64,000 nucleotides of DNA. Origin: Dermatemys mawii. Lineage: Eukaryota > Chordata > Testudines > Dermatemydidae. Below are positions 37,488 to 48,726 of this stretch, piece by piece. The notes beneath the pieces are model-generated. The model saw only the letters and a program-made list of their open reading frames with translations, had not been told where the DNA came from and made no database searches. A program made the translations under genes and the position numbers. The stretch is from NCBI GenBank assembly GCA_007922305.1, contig ML677373.1, forward strand, positions 13,132,127 to 13,196,126, read 5' to 3'. Numbering within the stretch: the first letter of the stretch is position 1; every line of letters starts with the position of its first letter.

Positions 37488-38193
37488 CAGTGGTCTGCAA
37501 ACTGGGGTGTGCGCACCCCAGGGGTGCGCAAGACCACCCACAGGGGTGCATGGCACCCCGGCTCCAGGAGCGAAGTGCCGTGCCATGGCTGGAGACCCGG
37601 CCCCGGGCACTATGCTGCGTCTGGAGACCCAGCCCTGGGTGCCACGCCACGGCTGGAGACCTGGCCCCAGGAGCCAGGCGCCGGGTCATGGCTGGAGATC
37701 TGGCCCCAGGCTCCGGGAGCCCGGAGACCCGGCCCCGGGAGCCACGCCTTAGCGGAGACCCGGCCCCAGGAGCCGGGCGCTGTGCTTCGGCAGAGATCCG
37801 GCCCGGCTCCGGGAGCCATACCGCAGCAGAGATCCAGCCCTGGGCACCGCGCCATGGCAGATATCTAGCCCAGCTCTGGGAACTGGGCCAGCCCCGGGAG
37901 CCAGGTGCCATGGCTGAAGACCTGGTCCCGGCCCCGGGCACCGCAGCTGGAGACCCGGCCCCGGGAGCTGGGTGCTGTGGCTGCACCCCGCGTGAAGATC
38001 TGGGTGCAGCCGGACTGGCCCGGGGGCGGGTCAGTTAGGGGACAAGGAGGGGGGGTTCTGAGGAGGGCAGTCCGGTGGGAAGTTGGAGGGAGTGGATGGG
38101 TTCGGAGCTAAGGTGGGGCTTCCCCCATGGGGATGCCTGCTCAAAATTTTTTTTCTACTAGGGTGTGCGGGCAAAAACGTTTGGAGACCCCTC
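37488..38193. mobile_element. 706-bp hAT-type element carrying an internal GC-rich minisatellite
   Basis: Perfect 8-bp target duplication ctgtagag at 37480-37487 and 38194-38201. Ends CAGTGGTCTGCAAACT and, inverted, GAGGGGTCTCCAAACGT. Between about 37,580 and 37,985 it holds degenerate repeats built on ggagacccggccccgggagc, spaced roughly 40-50 bp. This creates long open frames on both strands (up to about 250 codons) that I regard as artefacts. The empty site is seen at about 26,450. Confidence 0.85.
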
Positions 38194-38253
38194 CTGTAGA
38201 GGCTGATCTAAAGGAGAAGCAGTTGGGACCAGCCTTTTCTGCTCTCTCCCATG

Positions 38254-38376
38254 TAGGGTGACCAGACAGCAAGTAAGAAAAATCAGGACGGGGGTGGGGG
38301 GTAATAGGCACCTATAGAACACAAAGCCCCAAATATTGGGACTGTCCCTATAAAATCGGGACATCTAGTCACCCTA
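38254..38376. mobile_element. hAT-type MITE (TAGGGTGACC family), copy 2
   Basis: Ends TAGGGTGACCAGAC and inverse of CTAGTCACCCTA. Flanks ctcccatg (38246-38253) and cccacatg (38377-38384) match at 6/8. The empty site is visible at 26,500 in unit 2. Confidence 0.85.
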
Positions 38377-38845
38377 CCCACATGGCCTGGGTGCATGGAA
38401 AGATGAAACTAGTCAAACAGCCCAGGCATGGCTGAGGTTAAACTGAGCATTGCTGGAAAGGAGGGTGAGTCCTAGGAGCACCATAAACCGGAACATCATG
38501 GGCTAGATTCCTCCCCGCCAACTCCCCCACCCCGAGAGTCTGTGTATTTAAAAACAGAGGCGTGAATTTGCTGGGCTAGGGTGGGGTGGGGCTGGGTGGG
38601 GCAGCCTCACCCGGCAGAGTTGCTGACAAAAGCCCACCCAGCAGAATCAAACCTCCCTTGGTGCATGCGTTGGTGCATGCATTGAATAGCAAACCCCCGC
38701 CCCCAACAGCTGTGTGGTGAACAAACCCTGAGCGAGTGGCTAAAAGGATGGATTGGCCTTCACAGCTTCTGGTTGCCTAGTGCCTAGTGCTGGAACTAGG
38801 GACACTGCTGCACCCCTGGGCTTGAATTGTTTTCATCATATGCAG

Positions 38846-39544
38846 CAGTGGTTTTTTTCATGGACCACTTAAAAATTGCTGAGGGTCTTGGTGGACCACT
38901 CAATGATCTTTCCAAATGTTGTTTGTACCATTAGCTAACTATTGTAAGGCACTTTGGATAAAAGCGCTACATAAAAAACAATAATTATTAAAGTTTTTTT
39001 GTTCCACAGATTATTACAGTTTTTTGTTCTCAGCTGGGGCTGAGAAGGAGGGGGGGGGTTCTCTTTTTCTCCTCTACTGCAGTAGCTCCCGAACTGGGGC
39101 TGGGAAGAAGGGGAGTCACTCCCTGGCAGCTGCAGCCCTGGAGCTGGGGAAAGTAATCTCTTTCTCTAGCCACCACAGCTCTGCATGTCCCAATTCCCCC
39201 CACCCCCTCTTCTCACCCCACTTCCCCCTCCCACCTACCCTCTACCCACCTTCCCCAAGACCCCACCTCGCACAAGTGGGCTCCACTAATTAGGTGGGTC
39301 GCCCTTCATCCTCTCATGTGCAGCTAGGGTGACCAGAGGGCAAGTGTGAAAAATCGGAAAGGGGAGTGGGGGGGTTCATAGGTGCCTAGATAAAAGCCCC
39401 CCAAATCAGGATTATGCCAATAAAATCGGGACATCTGGTCACCCTATGTGCAGCCGCCTTAGAAGGAACTATCTGTGGAGTCGATCATCTGCATGGAGCT
39501 GGTGGACCGCTGGTGGTCGACGGACCACAGTTTGCGAACCACTG
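38846..39544. mobile_element. 699-bp hAT-type element, interrupted by a nested MITE
   Basis: Starts CAGTGGTTTTTTTCATGGACC and ends GACCACAGTTTGCGAACCACTG. Flanks atatgcag (38838-38845) and atatacag (39545-39552) match at 7/8. The TAGGGTGACC-family MITE at 39325-39446 sits inside it with its own perfect 8-bp duplication, so the MITE is younger. A second partial end (tctgagaaccactgatatac) follows at about 39,560. Confidence 0.8.
39325..39446. mobile_element. hAT-type MITE (TAGGGTGACC family), copy 3, nested
   Basis: 122 bp, ends TAGGGTGACCAG and CTGGTCACCCTA, with a perfect 8-bp target duplication tgtgcagc at 39317-39324 and 39447-39454. This is the clearest copy of the family in the window. 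Confidence 0.93.
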
Positions 39545-39599
39545 ATATACAGGGTTCAAGTCTGAGAACCACTGATATACAAGATTCAGGTTTGGTTCA

Positions 39600-40262
39600 A
39601 TGGCTCTCAGCACCCCCACTATACACCAGGACAGGGCTGCTGGAACAACTGGATCTGCCCCTTTCCCCATGCCTGCCCCTATCCCTGGCTCTGGGGGCAG
39701 AGTGTGGACAGGGGCCAGGCGGGTCTGAGCCCTGGGACTCCTGCCAGCCTGGGGTATCCAGGGCTCCCAGGGCTGTGCGGGGATGCGGGATCCGGGGGGA
39801 CGCTCCGTGGAGGTGCCTGGCCTGCTCTGGGCGGAGGAGAGGCGGCCTGGGAAGGGAAAATCCCTGAAGAGCAGCAGGGAACGAGCCGCCGGCGGGGAGC
39901 GCGGCTCCAGGCTCGGGTCCCGCAGCTGCTCCGTGTCCCGCGATGCTGGCTGCAGAGGATGCGCTGGACACGGGGGAGGACAAAGCGCGGAGCAGAGCAA
40001 AGCAGCCGTCGGCCTGGGAGGGGGCACAGCGGGCAGCTGCCCGGCCCGAGGCTGTTGGCAGGTCAGGAGCCCCTCCCCGTAGCAATACCCGTGCGGACCA
40101 TCGATGTCTTCCTCGGTTTCCTTCACGCCACCGGGCGAGCACGTGGGTGGTTGACTGGACCAGCTGCGTGTGCCGGGAGCAGCCCGAGCGCTCGGTATTG
40201 GTGTCTGCAGCGCAGTATCCAGGTGACGGGGGATGCTCTTCACTAATATGTGCGAAGGTTCT
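39600..40262. other. GC- and CpG-rich island before the tRNA-Arg gene
   Basis: Dense in CpG and free of recognised repeats. It has long overlapping frames on both strands (up to 252 codons), as expected of GC-rich DNA; none shows a known domain. It could be a promoter-type CpG island of a lost or unseen gene, or open chromatin around the tRNA gene at 40,272. I cannot assign an exon to it. Confidence 0.5.
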
Positions 40263-40271
40263 AAGCATGGT

Positions 40272-40344
40272 GACCGCGTGGCCTAATGGATAAGGCGTCT
40301 GACTTCGGATCAGAAGATTGAGGGTTCGAGTCCCTTCGTGGTCG
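40272..40344 (+). tRNA. tRNA-Arg (anticodon TCG)
   Basis: 73-nt cloverleaf. The acceptor 5' GACCGCG pairs with 3' CGTGGTC allowing GU, the anticodon stem is TCTGA/TCAGA, and the anticodon TCG is at 40305-40307. A box TGGCCTAATGG and B box GGTTCGAGTCC are intact. A Pol III terminator TTTT lies at 40358-40361. No intron. Confidence 0.97.
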
Positions 40345-41740
40345 GTGGGCTTCCCTCTTTTACCTCAGAGAAATGTCCTTCTCTTGCAGAACCAGTGTTG
40401 GCCCTTGCAAAATTAGCTGCACACCCAAGCGATCTCAGAGGCGCCGCTAGAAAGCCACGCCAAGTTGATTGATATAAGTGGAAGGCTAATCCCACTGAAG
40501 TTTTATATAGGGTCCTAGTTTGAATTACAGAGCCCAAGAGAACAAATAACACACAATCTGCCTCTGTAAACCACACATCAGGATTTGCTGATTTCTTTCT
40601 TTTCCCCTCTGACGGTGTTAAAGAAGGATGGACAAGCATTAGTTAGCACCCCTGATGGCAGGATAGGAATTATAATGGAGGAAGATGGTGGGATGAAGAG
40701 AGGAATCCCCCCACTCCCACTGAGACAAGTTTGCAAGGAGGGAAAGCTGAGAAATTTGGGACTGTTGCCAGTGAAAGCGACATGACTTCTAGTTCTATGG
40801 GTGTGCTGCAGACCCATAAAAGCTCATCACTAAAGATGAAGGGCTGGCAGTGCATTTGGGTAGACCCAGTCTAGCCCAAAACGCTACCCTGGGAAAGTCT
40901 CCTGTGAGGCAGCCAGCTGTCCTGTTTAATTTCTTTTGTACAGAGCCTTAGATTGTAATGCCTTCATCCCTAAGGAGTATTAATTATGGTAGTAAAGATA
41001 TGACGCACACTCTGTTGAGCACTTTTATGTGTCCTCAATAGAGAGCTGAACTTTCACTGTAGTCTAACTACACCAACATGGTCACGCTTAAAACCCCCCC
41101 AAAAAACATCTGGAGCTCAAATAGGGACGTGGCCAATCTCTGGCAGCCCCCAGATATCTGTGAAAACAGCAAGAAAAAGATAAAAGATTTCTTGGGTCAG
41201 GGAAGCAAAGTAGGCATCAACTCTGAGGTGTGTTTAAAAAAACAAACCACCTGGGCACTCTGATTTCCATTTGCCAGTCCCACTGATTTCCTAATGGACA
41301 CACAAATTTTCTATATCCCACTTAATAGCATAAAGCCCTAATGATCATGTGAGGTTTGAAGCTTCTACTGCACAACTGCTGCCTTCTGACTGACATTATC
41401 CTATGGACTAAGTGTTGGGCTTTCAGACCTTGTGCTGGATGAGGGATGGTGCGTCAAGAAAGGATCGTGGAAACTGTCTTGTCTGTAGAAATCCTTGAAC
41501 CATGTAAATAGCAGGGTGAAGCGGGGTATCCTGAGGGAACTGTTAACTTCAGGTTCTCCCCTGCAATCCCAAACAAGACACCCAAACAAGAAAAAACTAA
41601 AGGCCGCAAAAACAGACCTGTAAAATAAAAACTCAGTGAAGCTAGTGGGGTTGACAATGAAGAAGAGATGACAGAAGTAGACAGGAAAAAGTAATTTTTA
41701 CCAGGAGGCCAGAAACTGGGACTGGATGGGAGAGGGATCA
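40345..41740. other. Intergenic, no gene recognised
   Basis: Only short frames without known motifs and no clear repeat signature. Confidence 0.5.
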
Positions 41741-41744
41741 CTCA

Positions 41745-41870
41745 ATAACTGCCCTGTTCTCTTCATTCCCTCAGAAGCATCTGGCACTGACCACTGATGA
41801 AAGACAGGATACTGGGCTAAATAGACCATTGGTCTGATCAAGTACCCCCATTCTCTTGTTCTTAGGATAA
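41745..41870 (+). mobile_element. CR1 3'-end fragment
   Basis: Contains gacaggatactgggctaaat and ccattggtctgatc, the familiar CR1 3' tail in reptiles, here in plus orientation. It is the reverse orientation of the 53 kb copy. Confidence 0.7.
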
Positions 41871-42424
41871 GCAAAAATCTATGACATCGTCATGATTTAT
41901 GCATGAGAATGTTTTAATTAGGGGTATAGAGTATATATAGGTACACAGATGAGATAACTAGGTAAACTAAGTCTGTGCAAAATTATGGGACAAGGGATAA
42001 AATATAGGTGATGGACAACAGGAGACTAGAGATCTGGAGAGATGCCCTGTCCCCAGGAGCGTTAATTTGTTCAATGCGCTTTCTTGCTTGACCTGCTTTT
42101 ACATGTATTCATAGGTGACAATCACATGGTCCTAAACTGTACAAAATAAAGGCTAAAATAAACTATTTAAGCCTACAGTGAAATGGATCTTTGTTTTTTA
42201 TCCACCTGTCCCAATCTTTAGGGCAAGGTTGGAAGGACTGGGTCTATTTTGTGAACCCAAAAGTGTGTGCAAGTTTTGAGCTGAGGCTGTCATGGACTTG
42301 TGTCCACAGACGAGACCTCTCTTCGTGGGCTGCAAAAGGACTGCTTCCATGCAACACAATCTTTACCAAAGCATCACATTTCCAGGGGTTCAATTGGTGG
42401 GATAATATACCCATATTCTTCATA

Positions 42425-43690
42425 GTAATATTATAATATGAATATGGCATAATCATGATGTGTTTCCTGCAAGATAAGGCATGTGAGAGATCAGTGAAAA
42501 GATTATGATATACTGAATATGTTGATCCTATTTGTATGCTTGGATCATTTTTGTATCTGAAGTTAGGAATATTGGCTGTGTATCTGTATTTCATGTAGTT
42601 ACTCCTGGGCAGCATCCACTAGGCAAAAAGCTCTCAGTCTAAATGACTGGCTGGCAAGGGCCCATGCAAGTTGGATATTCCATGTGGGGAACACTTGGCT
42701 CTGAATGGATCACAGAAGACACCCATCTACATCTAACAGACTTTCCTGTAAACATTCTAACTAAAGTATGGGTAATAGCCTCTGCTATGACTAAGTGAAG
42801 CCTCTATGGACATGTGACTTGCCCATGTGACTCTACAGGAACATGTGACCTGGTCACCTGGAGCTGGACTCCATTTTGGGATGTCAGTATTTTTCCACAT
42901 GCTGGTATGGGAACCAAGCGTGGAGACAAAAAGTTCCCGCCCTATGCAAAAGCTATTTATGGCAGGGTAGTGACATAATCATGGTTCGCTGACTCCCCAC
43001 CCAAAGAGACTCCTGCAAACACCTGAGGAACAAAGACTGAACCAACTGAAGTGACGTGCTGGACTCAGGCTAGAGAGATTTTTAGCCAGTGAAAGGAGCA
43101 CCTGGGTTTTTTAGCTGTAAGCAAGTGCAGACTGCCTGTATCATCATTTAGGATGAGAATTTGCTATTTGTATCCAAGCTCTGTAGTATATTAAGCTTAG
43201 TTTGCGTATTTTGTTTGCTAGGTAATCTGCTTTGATCTGTTTGCTATCCCTTATAATCATTGAAAAGGTATCTTGTGTTGTCAAACTTATTTTTGTTTTG
43301 TCTAAAACCAGTGTGTGGGATTCATAACTTGGGCCAGAAAGCTGTTGCATATCCTTCTCCACATTGAGGGAGGTGGCAAATTGCATGAGCTTGTGCTGTA
43401 CAGATCTCTGTGCAATGCAAGATGATATAATTTTGGGTTTACACTCCAGAAGGGGATGTATGCCTTAGCTATAACTTCCTAGGCAGAGGCTGGTTAAGGA
43501 ACCTGTGGGTATGTAACTGCAGCTGGGTGTGTCCCTATCCATATGGGTGCTGGAGCCTGGGAGAGGTTTTCGCAGGCTGGTCGCAGTACTATAGTGTACA
43601 GGGAGCCCAGGCTGGTGGGTCATGGTGGCTCAGTGGTACCCCAGATCCAGATGGCACCCCAGGGGAGCCTGTCACAGTTGGCTCTATAGA
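42425..43690 (+). mobile_element. LTR-like interspersed repeat, copy b
   Basis: Shares ordered blocks with copy a (9,115) and in reverse with copy c (45,358-46,125): tgaatatggcataa, a gtcacctgg/catgtgac segment, tgctatcccttataatca, and a final cccaggctggtgggt block near 43,606. No retroviral genes are present. Confidence 0.6.
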
Positions 43691-45224
43691 GATCATTAAA
43701 ACGGATGGTGTTGAGGAACTTCCTGTTTTGTTGTCATTGTTCTCAATGTAAAACAGAGGTGTATATCTCTTGCTTATTTCTTCTCCATTTAACTTCAGTG
43801 ACTGGATAGAAGTTCCCCTCCTAACCAAGATCTGCCTGCTGCTGGCACAACTGCAGATGGGATGCTGGGTACTGGATTGCAACTGGATTTTGCTTGCCAG
43901 ACTTGTGCCAACCAGACTGTAGATACAATTTGTCAAGGTGCCTCCTCCGAGTCGTCATACTTCTGATTCTCTTCTAGTAGGAGAGTTTATGGTACTGCTG
44001 GGATTTTCCTTCTCCTCACACATGCTGAATTGAAAATGGTCACAGATGTATGTATGGGTGAAAGCATATAGCTCAACAGAGTTAAAAAAAAATCTCACAT
44101 GGAAGGAGCTTCCATTTCAAAACTTGCTTTGTTATTTCTCTCATTGTTTTTGTGACATTGGCAGACCAAATGTCAGCTCATGCCAAGGCCCCTAACCCTC
44201 ACTGAACACTGGCACATGCATAGCTGGAAACCAGTCGGGCTGGAAACCAGTAAACTATTTAGTATTGGTAAAATAGCTATTAGGACTATAAGAATGTGTT
44301 TAGTGTTTGAAGTGCTTGTAGGGTGCAGTCCATGTTAATCTTACTTCACATCAGTACCCCATGTTATAAGGTTATATTAAGCATTTGTGTTGTAAACCTC
44401 AAACTATGTAACGCTGTTTCCCTCTTTGAGTTACATAATGTAAAATACTGGCTTTCTTACAGAAGGTGTTAGGTCCTACACACAAGAAGGCCCATAGAAG
44501 CCAAACGATCTGTTGTGAAACATCAAAAAACAGACTGGTGAAGATGCAATTAACACCTATGAACAGGAGATGTGCACAAAGCCTCATCCCATCCCTTTGA
44601 ACTTGGACGGGAATAAAAATCATGGCAAGAAGGAACCGTATCCCTCTGCTGCTTGGACTTCCCAGAGAGGGCAGAACTTCAATCAAAGCATAAGCAAGGG
44701 ATCTCTGGCTGTTTAGCTTGTGTTCGCCCCAAGGGCAAACACAGGAATTGAAATGTGACAACTTTAGGAGGGGAATGTTCCATGCTCCTGCTGTGGCCCT
44801 GGGGCTGAAGGAGCTCTGGGCCTCTGCAGATTATTGAGGGGACAAGGCCTGCCCCTGCTTGCCCCCACTTGTGCACATACCTGGCTAAAGGATCTACAGA
44901 GCTTCCATATTACTGCAGTTTTCTATCACTTTGGGAAACTAAGACTAGCTAATGTGTGTGTGTGTGTATATATGTTTACCTGTTTTAATTTTGTTAAATA
45001 ACTCATTTCTTTTTCCTAGTTAATACATCTTTAGTTAGTTAATGATAGGATTAGCTACAAGTGTTCTTTTAGGTGAGAGATCTGGGGTGCATTTTGTGAC
45101 TGGCTTCCAGGGGAGTGCTGCCTGGACCTGGGGTACTCCTGAACCCTCCTGACCCCCCAGCCTGGTTTTCCACTCACACAACATTGCGGCCAAGCCCTCT
45201 CCCAGACTCCAGCACGCACACAGA
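43690..45224. other. Intergenic, no gene recognised
   Basis: Lies between two oppositely oriented LTR-like copies. It has a short (TG)n tract near 44,950 and short frames only. No retroviral gag, pol or env motif is seen, so the two flanking copies need not belong to one provirus. Confidence 0.5.
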
Positions 45225-45347
45225 TAGGGTGACCAGACAGCACGTGTGAAAAATCAGGATGAGACTGGGGGATAATAGGGGCCTATAGAAGAAACTGCCC
45301 CAAATATTGGGGCTGTCCCTATAAAATCAGGTTATCTAGTCACCCTA
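45225..45347. mobile_element. hAT-type MITE (TAGGGTGACC family), copy 4
   Basis: Ends TAGGGTGACCAG and CTAGTCACCCTA. Flanks cacacaga (45217-45224) and cacacagg (45348-45355) match at 7/8. Confidence 0.88.
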
Positions 45348-45357
45348 CACACAGGTA

Positions 45358-46125
45358 GGGACATACCCAGCTGTAGTTACCTACACACAGGTTCTTTAAC
45401 CAGCCCCTGCATAGGAAGGTACAGGGTGTTCCTAAACCACACTCCCTGGAGGGGAAACCTCCAAATTATACCATCTTGCACTGCAGAGAACTGTACAGCG
45501 TAAGCTCCTGAAATTCAACCTCTCCCTCAATGGGGAGAGAGAGAGGCCCCAGCTTTCTACCCCAAGCTATGACTCCCGTGCAGCAGTTTTAGATAAAGCG
45601 AAAATAAGTTTATTAATTACAAAAGACAAATTGTAAGTGATTATAAGGAATAGCAATCAGATCAAAGCAGATTACCTACCATATAAACAAAACATGCAAA
45701 CTAAGCTTAAGATATGACATAGGTCAGATATGAATGGCAAATTCTCCCCTAAATGATAATGATGCAAGCAGTCTGTAGATTCTTAAGACACAAGCTGTGC
45801 TGGCTTGCAGCTTAGCAACCCCAGATGTTTCATTCATAGGCTAAAAAAATCTCTCTAGCTTGTGTCCAACACTTCCCTCCCCAATTCAGTCCTTGTTCCT
45901 CAGGTGTTTCCAAGAGGCATTTTATGTGGGGAGTCAGTGAACATCCACAATGATGTCACTCCCCATCCTTAAATAGCTTTTGCACAGGGTGGAAACCTTT
46001 TGTCTCTAAGCTTGGTTCCCATGCTAGCCTTTTGGGGAAAAAATGGTATTCTAAGATGGAGTCCAGTACCAGGTCACCTGGTCACATGTTCCTGTAGTGT
46101 CAAATAGGCAAGTCACATGTGAGCG
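45358..46125 (-). mobile_element. LTR-like interspersed repeat, copy c (inverted)
   Basis: Reverse-complement match to blocks of 42,800-43,530, including the gattataaggaatagcaatc block and the ggtcacatgttcctgtag block near 46,080. It includes an AATAAA-type signal in the sense orientation of the element. Confidence 0.6.
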
Positions 46126-46139
46126 TAGAAGGGGTCGTT

Positions 46140-47060
46140 GAGAATGGGGGCATGCACACAGCCCCCTAACAAAGGGGAAGGGAGAATGGGGGAACCCTGA
46201 TATGGGGTGAGGGGGCACACAGAACCCCCTAGCATGGAGGCAAGGTGGTGCAATGTGGCATGCAAACTCCACCCAAGGCAGGAAAGAGTTAATGGGGTAC
46301 TGGAGATGCAATCAACCTGCTCTGCAACACCAGGGAGGTATTAAAGAGGAGAGGAGAGCGCTGCTCTGTTGCTAAGAGGCAGGCTGGGTGAGCAGGTGTA
46401 GGGTGGGTGCTCATGGTGATTACTGGTGGTTAGGTATGCTGGAGGAAAGGGAAGAGTTGGTTTCTTTCTGCTTGATGTGGTTTGGTGGGTGAGTACCCTG
46501 GAAGGGGTAGAGCTGTCTGAGGCCTAGCTGGAGAGCTGCGACGCTGCAACCCGGGAGGTTTTAGAGAGTGAATGGAGCAGTGGAGAACCCATGAAGTTGG
46601 AGTGGCTGCCATGCTGCTGTGAGATGGTGCTCTGGTAAGGCTGTGCTAATCCAGGTGGGAATGGGAATGGGAGGGCAGACAGACCACCTGGCATGGGGGG
46701 AGAATGGAGGACATGGGAGTGGGTGGAGGGGAGAGATGGAGGATTCTGATGCAGTGATGAGAATGGGGTGCACACAAAGCCCCTCTCAGGGGGACCCTAG
46801 GAGGTGGGGAGTAATGGGGCACACATAGCTATGGGGAGCAGCATCACAAACTACCCCTGGTGGTGGTAAAAGACTGAAGGACACTGATATGGGGAAATGT
46901 GGCAGGGAAGCGGGATACACACACAGTCCCTGCAAGGAGGGAATTGGGGGGCTTACAAGAAGCTGCTGAAATGGAAAGTGATGGGAGGGTGGCACACAGG
47001 GTTTGGGGGGTGGAGGGGGGGATGGAGGGATACAGCAGGACTCTGTGTGTGCAATGATCT
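46140..47060. repeat. Degenerate G-rich array with a recurring cacacag motif
   Basis: Motifs like ggggcacacagaacccc recur at about 46,150, 46,210, 46,768, 46,815, 46,915 and 46,992, separated by G-rich spacers. This looks like an eroded long-period minisatellite. The proline-rich frames on the minus strand are by-products. Confidence 0.5.
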
Positions 47061-47067
47061 CCACCTA

Positions 47068-47148
47068 CGAAAGCTATAAAGTGTGTGACCACTGACCCTT
47101 CTGTCTATAGAAGCTATAAACAGTGTGACCACTGACCCTTCCCCTAAT
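47068..47148. repeat. Direct duplication of about 42 bp
   Basis: gaagctataaa, then gtgtgaccactgaccctt, occurs twice in tandem with small differences. Confidence 0.75.
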
Positions 47149-47663
47149 AATGTTAAGTTTTGCGTGTGTCTATCCGTCACTTTCAGTGTTCACATGAAAA
47201 AATGTTTGCTTTAAACATGAGAAAGGATGTAACCTTCAAAAATCACATGCAATGCCTTGAGAGAGTTACAAATAAAGTCCTCATGGCTGGATCTCCCTGA
47301 ATGAAGTGGCTAGTGATTTAGTTCTGTTGGAAGACACTATTATTTAATATGAAAGAAATGCCAATAAAATGGAATATATAAAATAAATAGAGGATAGCTT
47401 ATCCCTGCAGGATAGATGAGTTCACTCACTGGATACATCTACTACATCTTGGTCTGTAGTAAATAAAACGTACTCTGTTATCCTTTCCAAAATAGTTAGT
47501 TCTTGAAGTTTTTCAAATAGTTTTATTTATTGTTCTTTTGAAACAATAATTAGGCTAAAAGACACCTTAAATATATTTCAGTTAAAATGTGCTCTAACTA
47601 AAATGATAATATAGAGAGGTTTCAAACACTTTTTTTTTGTTTACAATTATGAAAGCAAGCCTT

Positions 47664-47730
47664 CACCCTAGAGATGAGACTTGAACCCCTAAGTTAGGAA
47701 GCTAGTGCCTGTATTAGGCCACTAGGAACC
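47664..47730 (-). pseudogene. tRNA-Arg(CCT) pseudogene
   Basis: Read on the minus strand it aligns with the tRNA-Arg(CCT) at 50,104: TAGTGGCCTAATA, GGCACTAGCTTCCTAACTTA, GGGGTTCAAGTCTCATCT. The CCT anticodon position is kept. Several bases are missing in the D arm and before the T arm, and the stems are mismatched, so it should not fold as a functional tRNA. Confidence 0.8.
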
Positions 47731-48718
47731 CTTAAAAAGAAGCTTGCATTATTTTCCACTTGATTCCTCATATTGTTCTGAAGTATAGTTGCATGAAGAT
47801 TTTTGTTCCTTCAAGTCCCTTTTCTGCATCTTGCTGACACTAAGCCCTGTTAGGCCCCCTTCTACTGCAAATAGCTTTTTATTTTCTGCTTTTTCCAAAT
47901 GCATCTGCAAGAGTTTTCACTCAGTTTGTTTTGGTACCAGGCAACTTGTTTCATACCAGAGTTCCAGTGACTCAGACCTAGACAGCACATCTTTCCTACA
48001 CCTAGCTCACAAGAACAATAGCCCAGTGCTTTTCTTATCTGGATGTTTCACTATAGAAAGTGAACCACCCTGAAAGTAACATGCTCCTTTCTCTCTGAGC
48101 ATATACCTGTGGGTGGGCAATTGGCACAAGCCCTTTTGATTATACAAAGCCTGGCCAAGATGATCACTCATGTGCTTAGGTGTGTAGCACATCTGTTTAT
48201 GCTTCTGTGTCCTGAAGCTTCATTTTTCATCTCACCCACATCTAGTGGCAAAATCTTCAAAGGCCAAATTCTGGGTAGTTTTCTTGTTACTTCCTTAGGC
48301 ACTGCGTTGCTACAAATGCATATATATTATGTCTTGATTTTCCCTCTTATCTTCCTCCCCACTTTCTATGGAGAGGCTGGGCTGACACCACACATTTGTC
48401 CAAATGCATAGGGTTATAATAACAGGGCCTATTTCTCATGCATTTTAATAGGGGTCAATTCTGAATGGGTAGAGGAAGGGAGGAGAGGATGTTTGTCTGT
48501 GGTGTGATCTGGGAGCTAAGCTCAGCTTTGCTACGCTTCTGCTTCCTCAGCCTGGCATTAAGGGATCCAAGTGTGTGCAACTGCTACCTGGCAAATCACT
48601 CTTCAAAACAATCTCCATGGCCTTTAGTCTCAGAAAGTCTCTTTAACACACTCCTACTGATTTTCCCATCGAACTCTTTGATCTTTTTATGCTGGTTGGC
48701 AATGACCTCCATCAAAAG
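47731..48718. other. Intergenic, no gene recognised
   Basis: Short frames of up to about 100 codons without recognisable motifs. Confidence 0.5.
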
Positions 48719-48726
48719 AAAAAAAC

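Larger units (their letters stand above)
27340..38830. repeat. Tandem duplication unit 3
   Basis: Same order as unit 2: ATP5PD exon relic (27,464), receptor copy 3 (28,285-35,663) and tail block (35,945-38,830). It ends near 38,830, where similarity to units 1 and 2 stops just before an hAT element. Private insertions are at 31,749-31,970, 37,488-38,193 and 38,254-38,376. Between about 27,640 and 29,720 it is nearly identical to 14,905-17,770, apart from the solo LTR missing here. Confidence 0.85.

Noticed and set aside
37264..38038. Overlapping open frames of 240 and 252 codons on both strands
   Set aside because: They lie inside a GC-rich minisatellite within an hAT element. Repeated Gly/Pro/Ala/Arg composition and opposite-strand mirroring show they are composition artefacts.
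39485..40268. Long frames of 180, 223 and 252 codons on both strands
   Set aside because: CpG-rich island with overlapping frames, no splice-linked continuation and no recognisable domain.
42425..46125. A full provirus between the two LTR-like copies
   Set aside because: The copies are in opposite orientation and the interior shows no gag, pol or env motifs.
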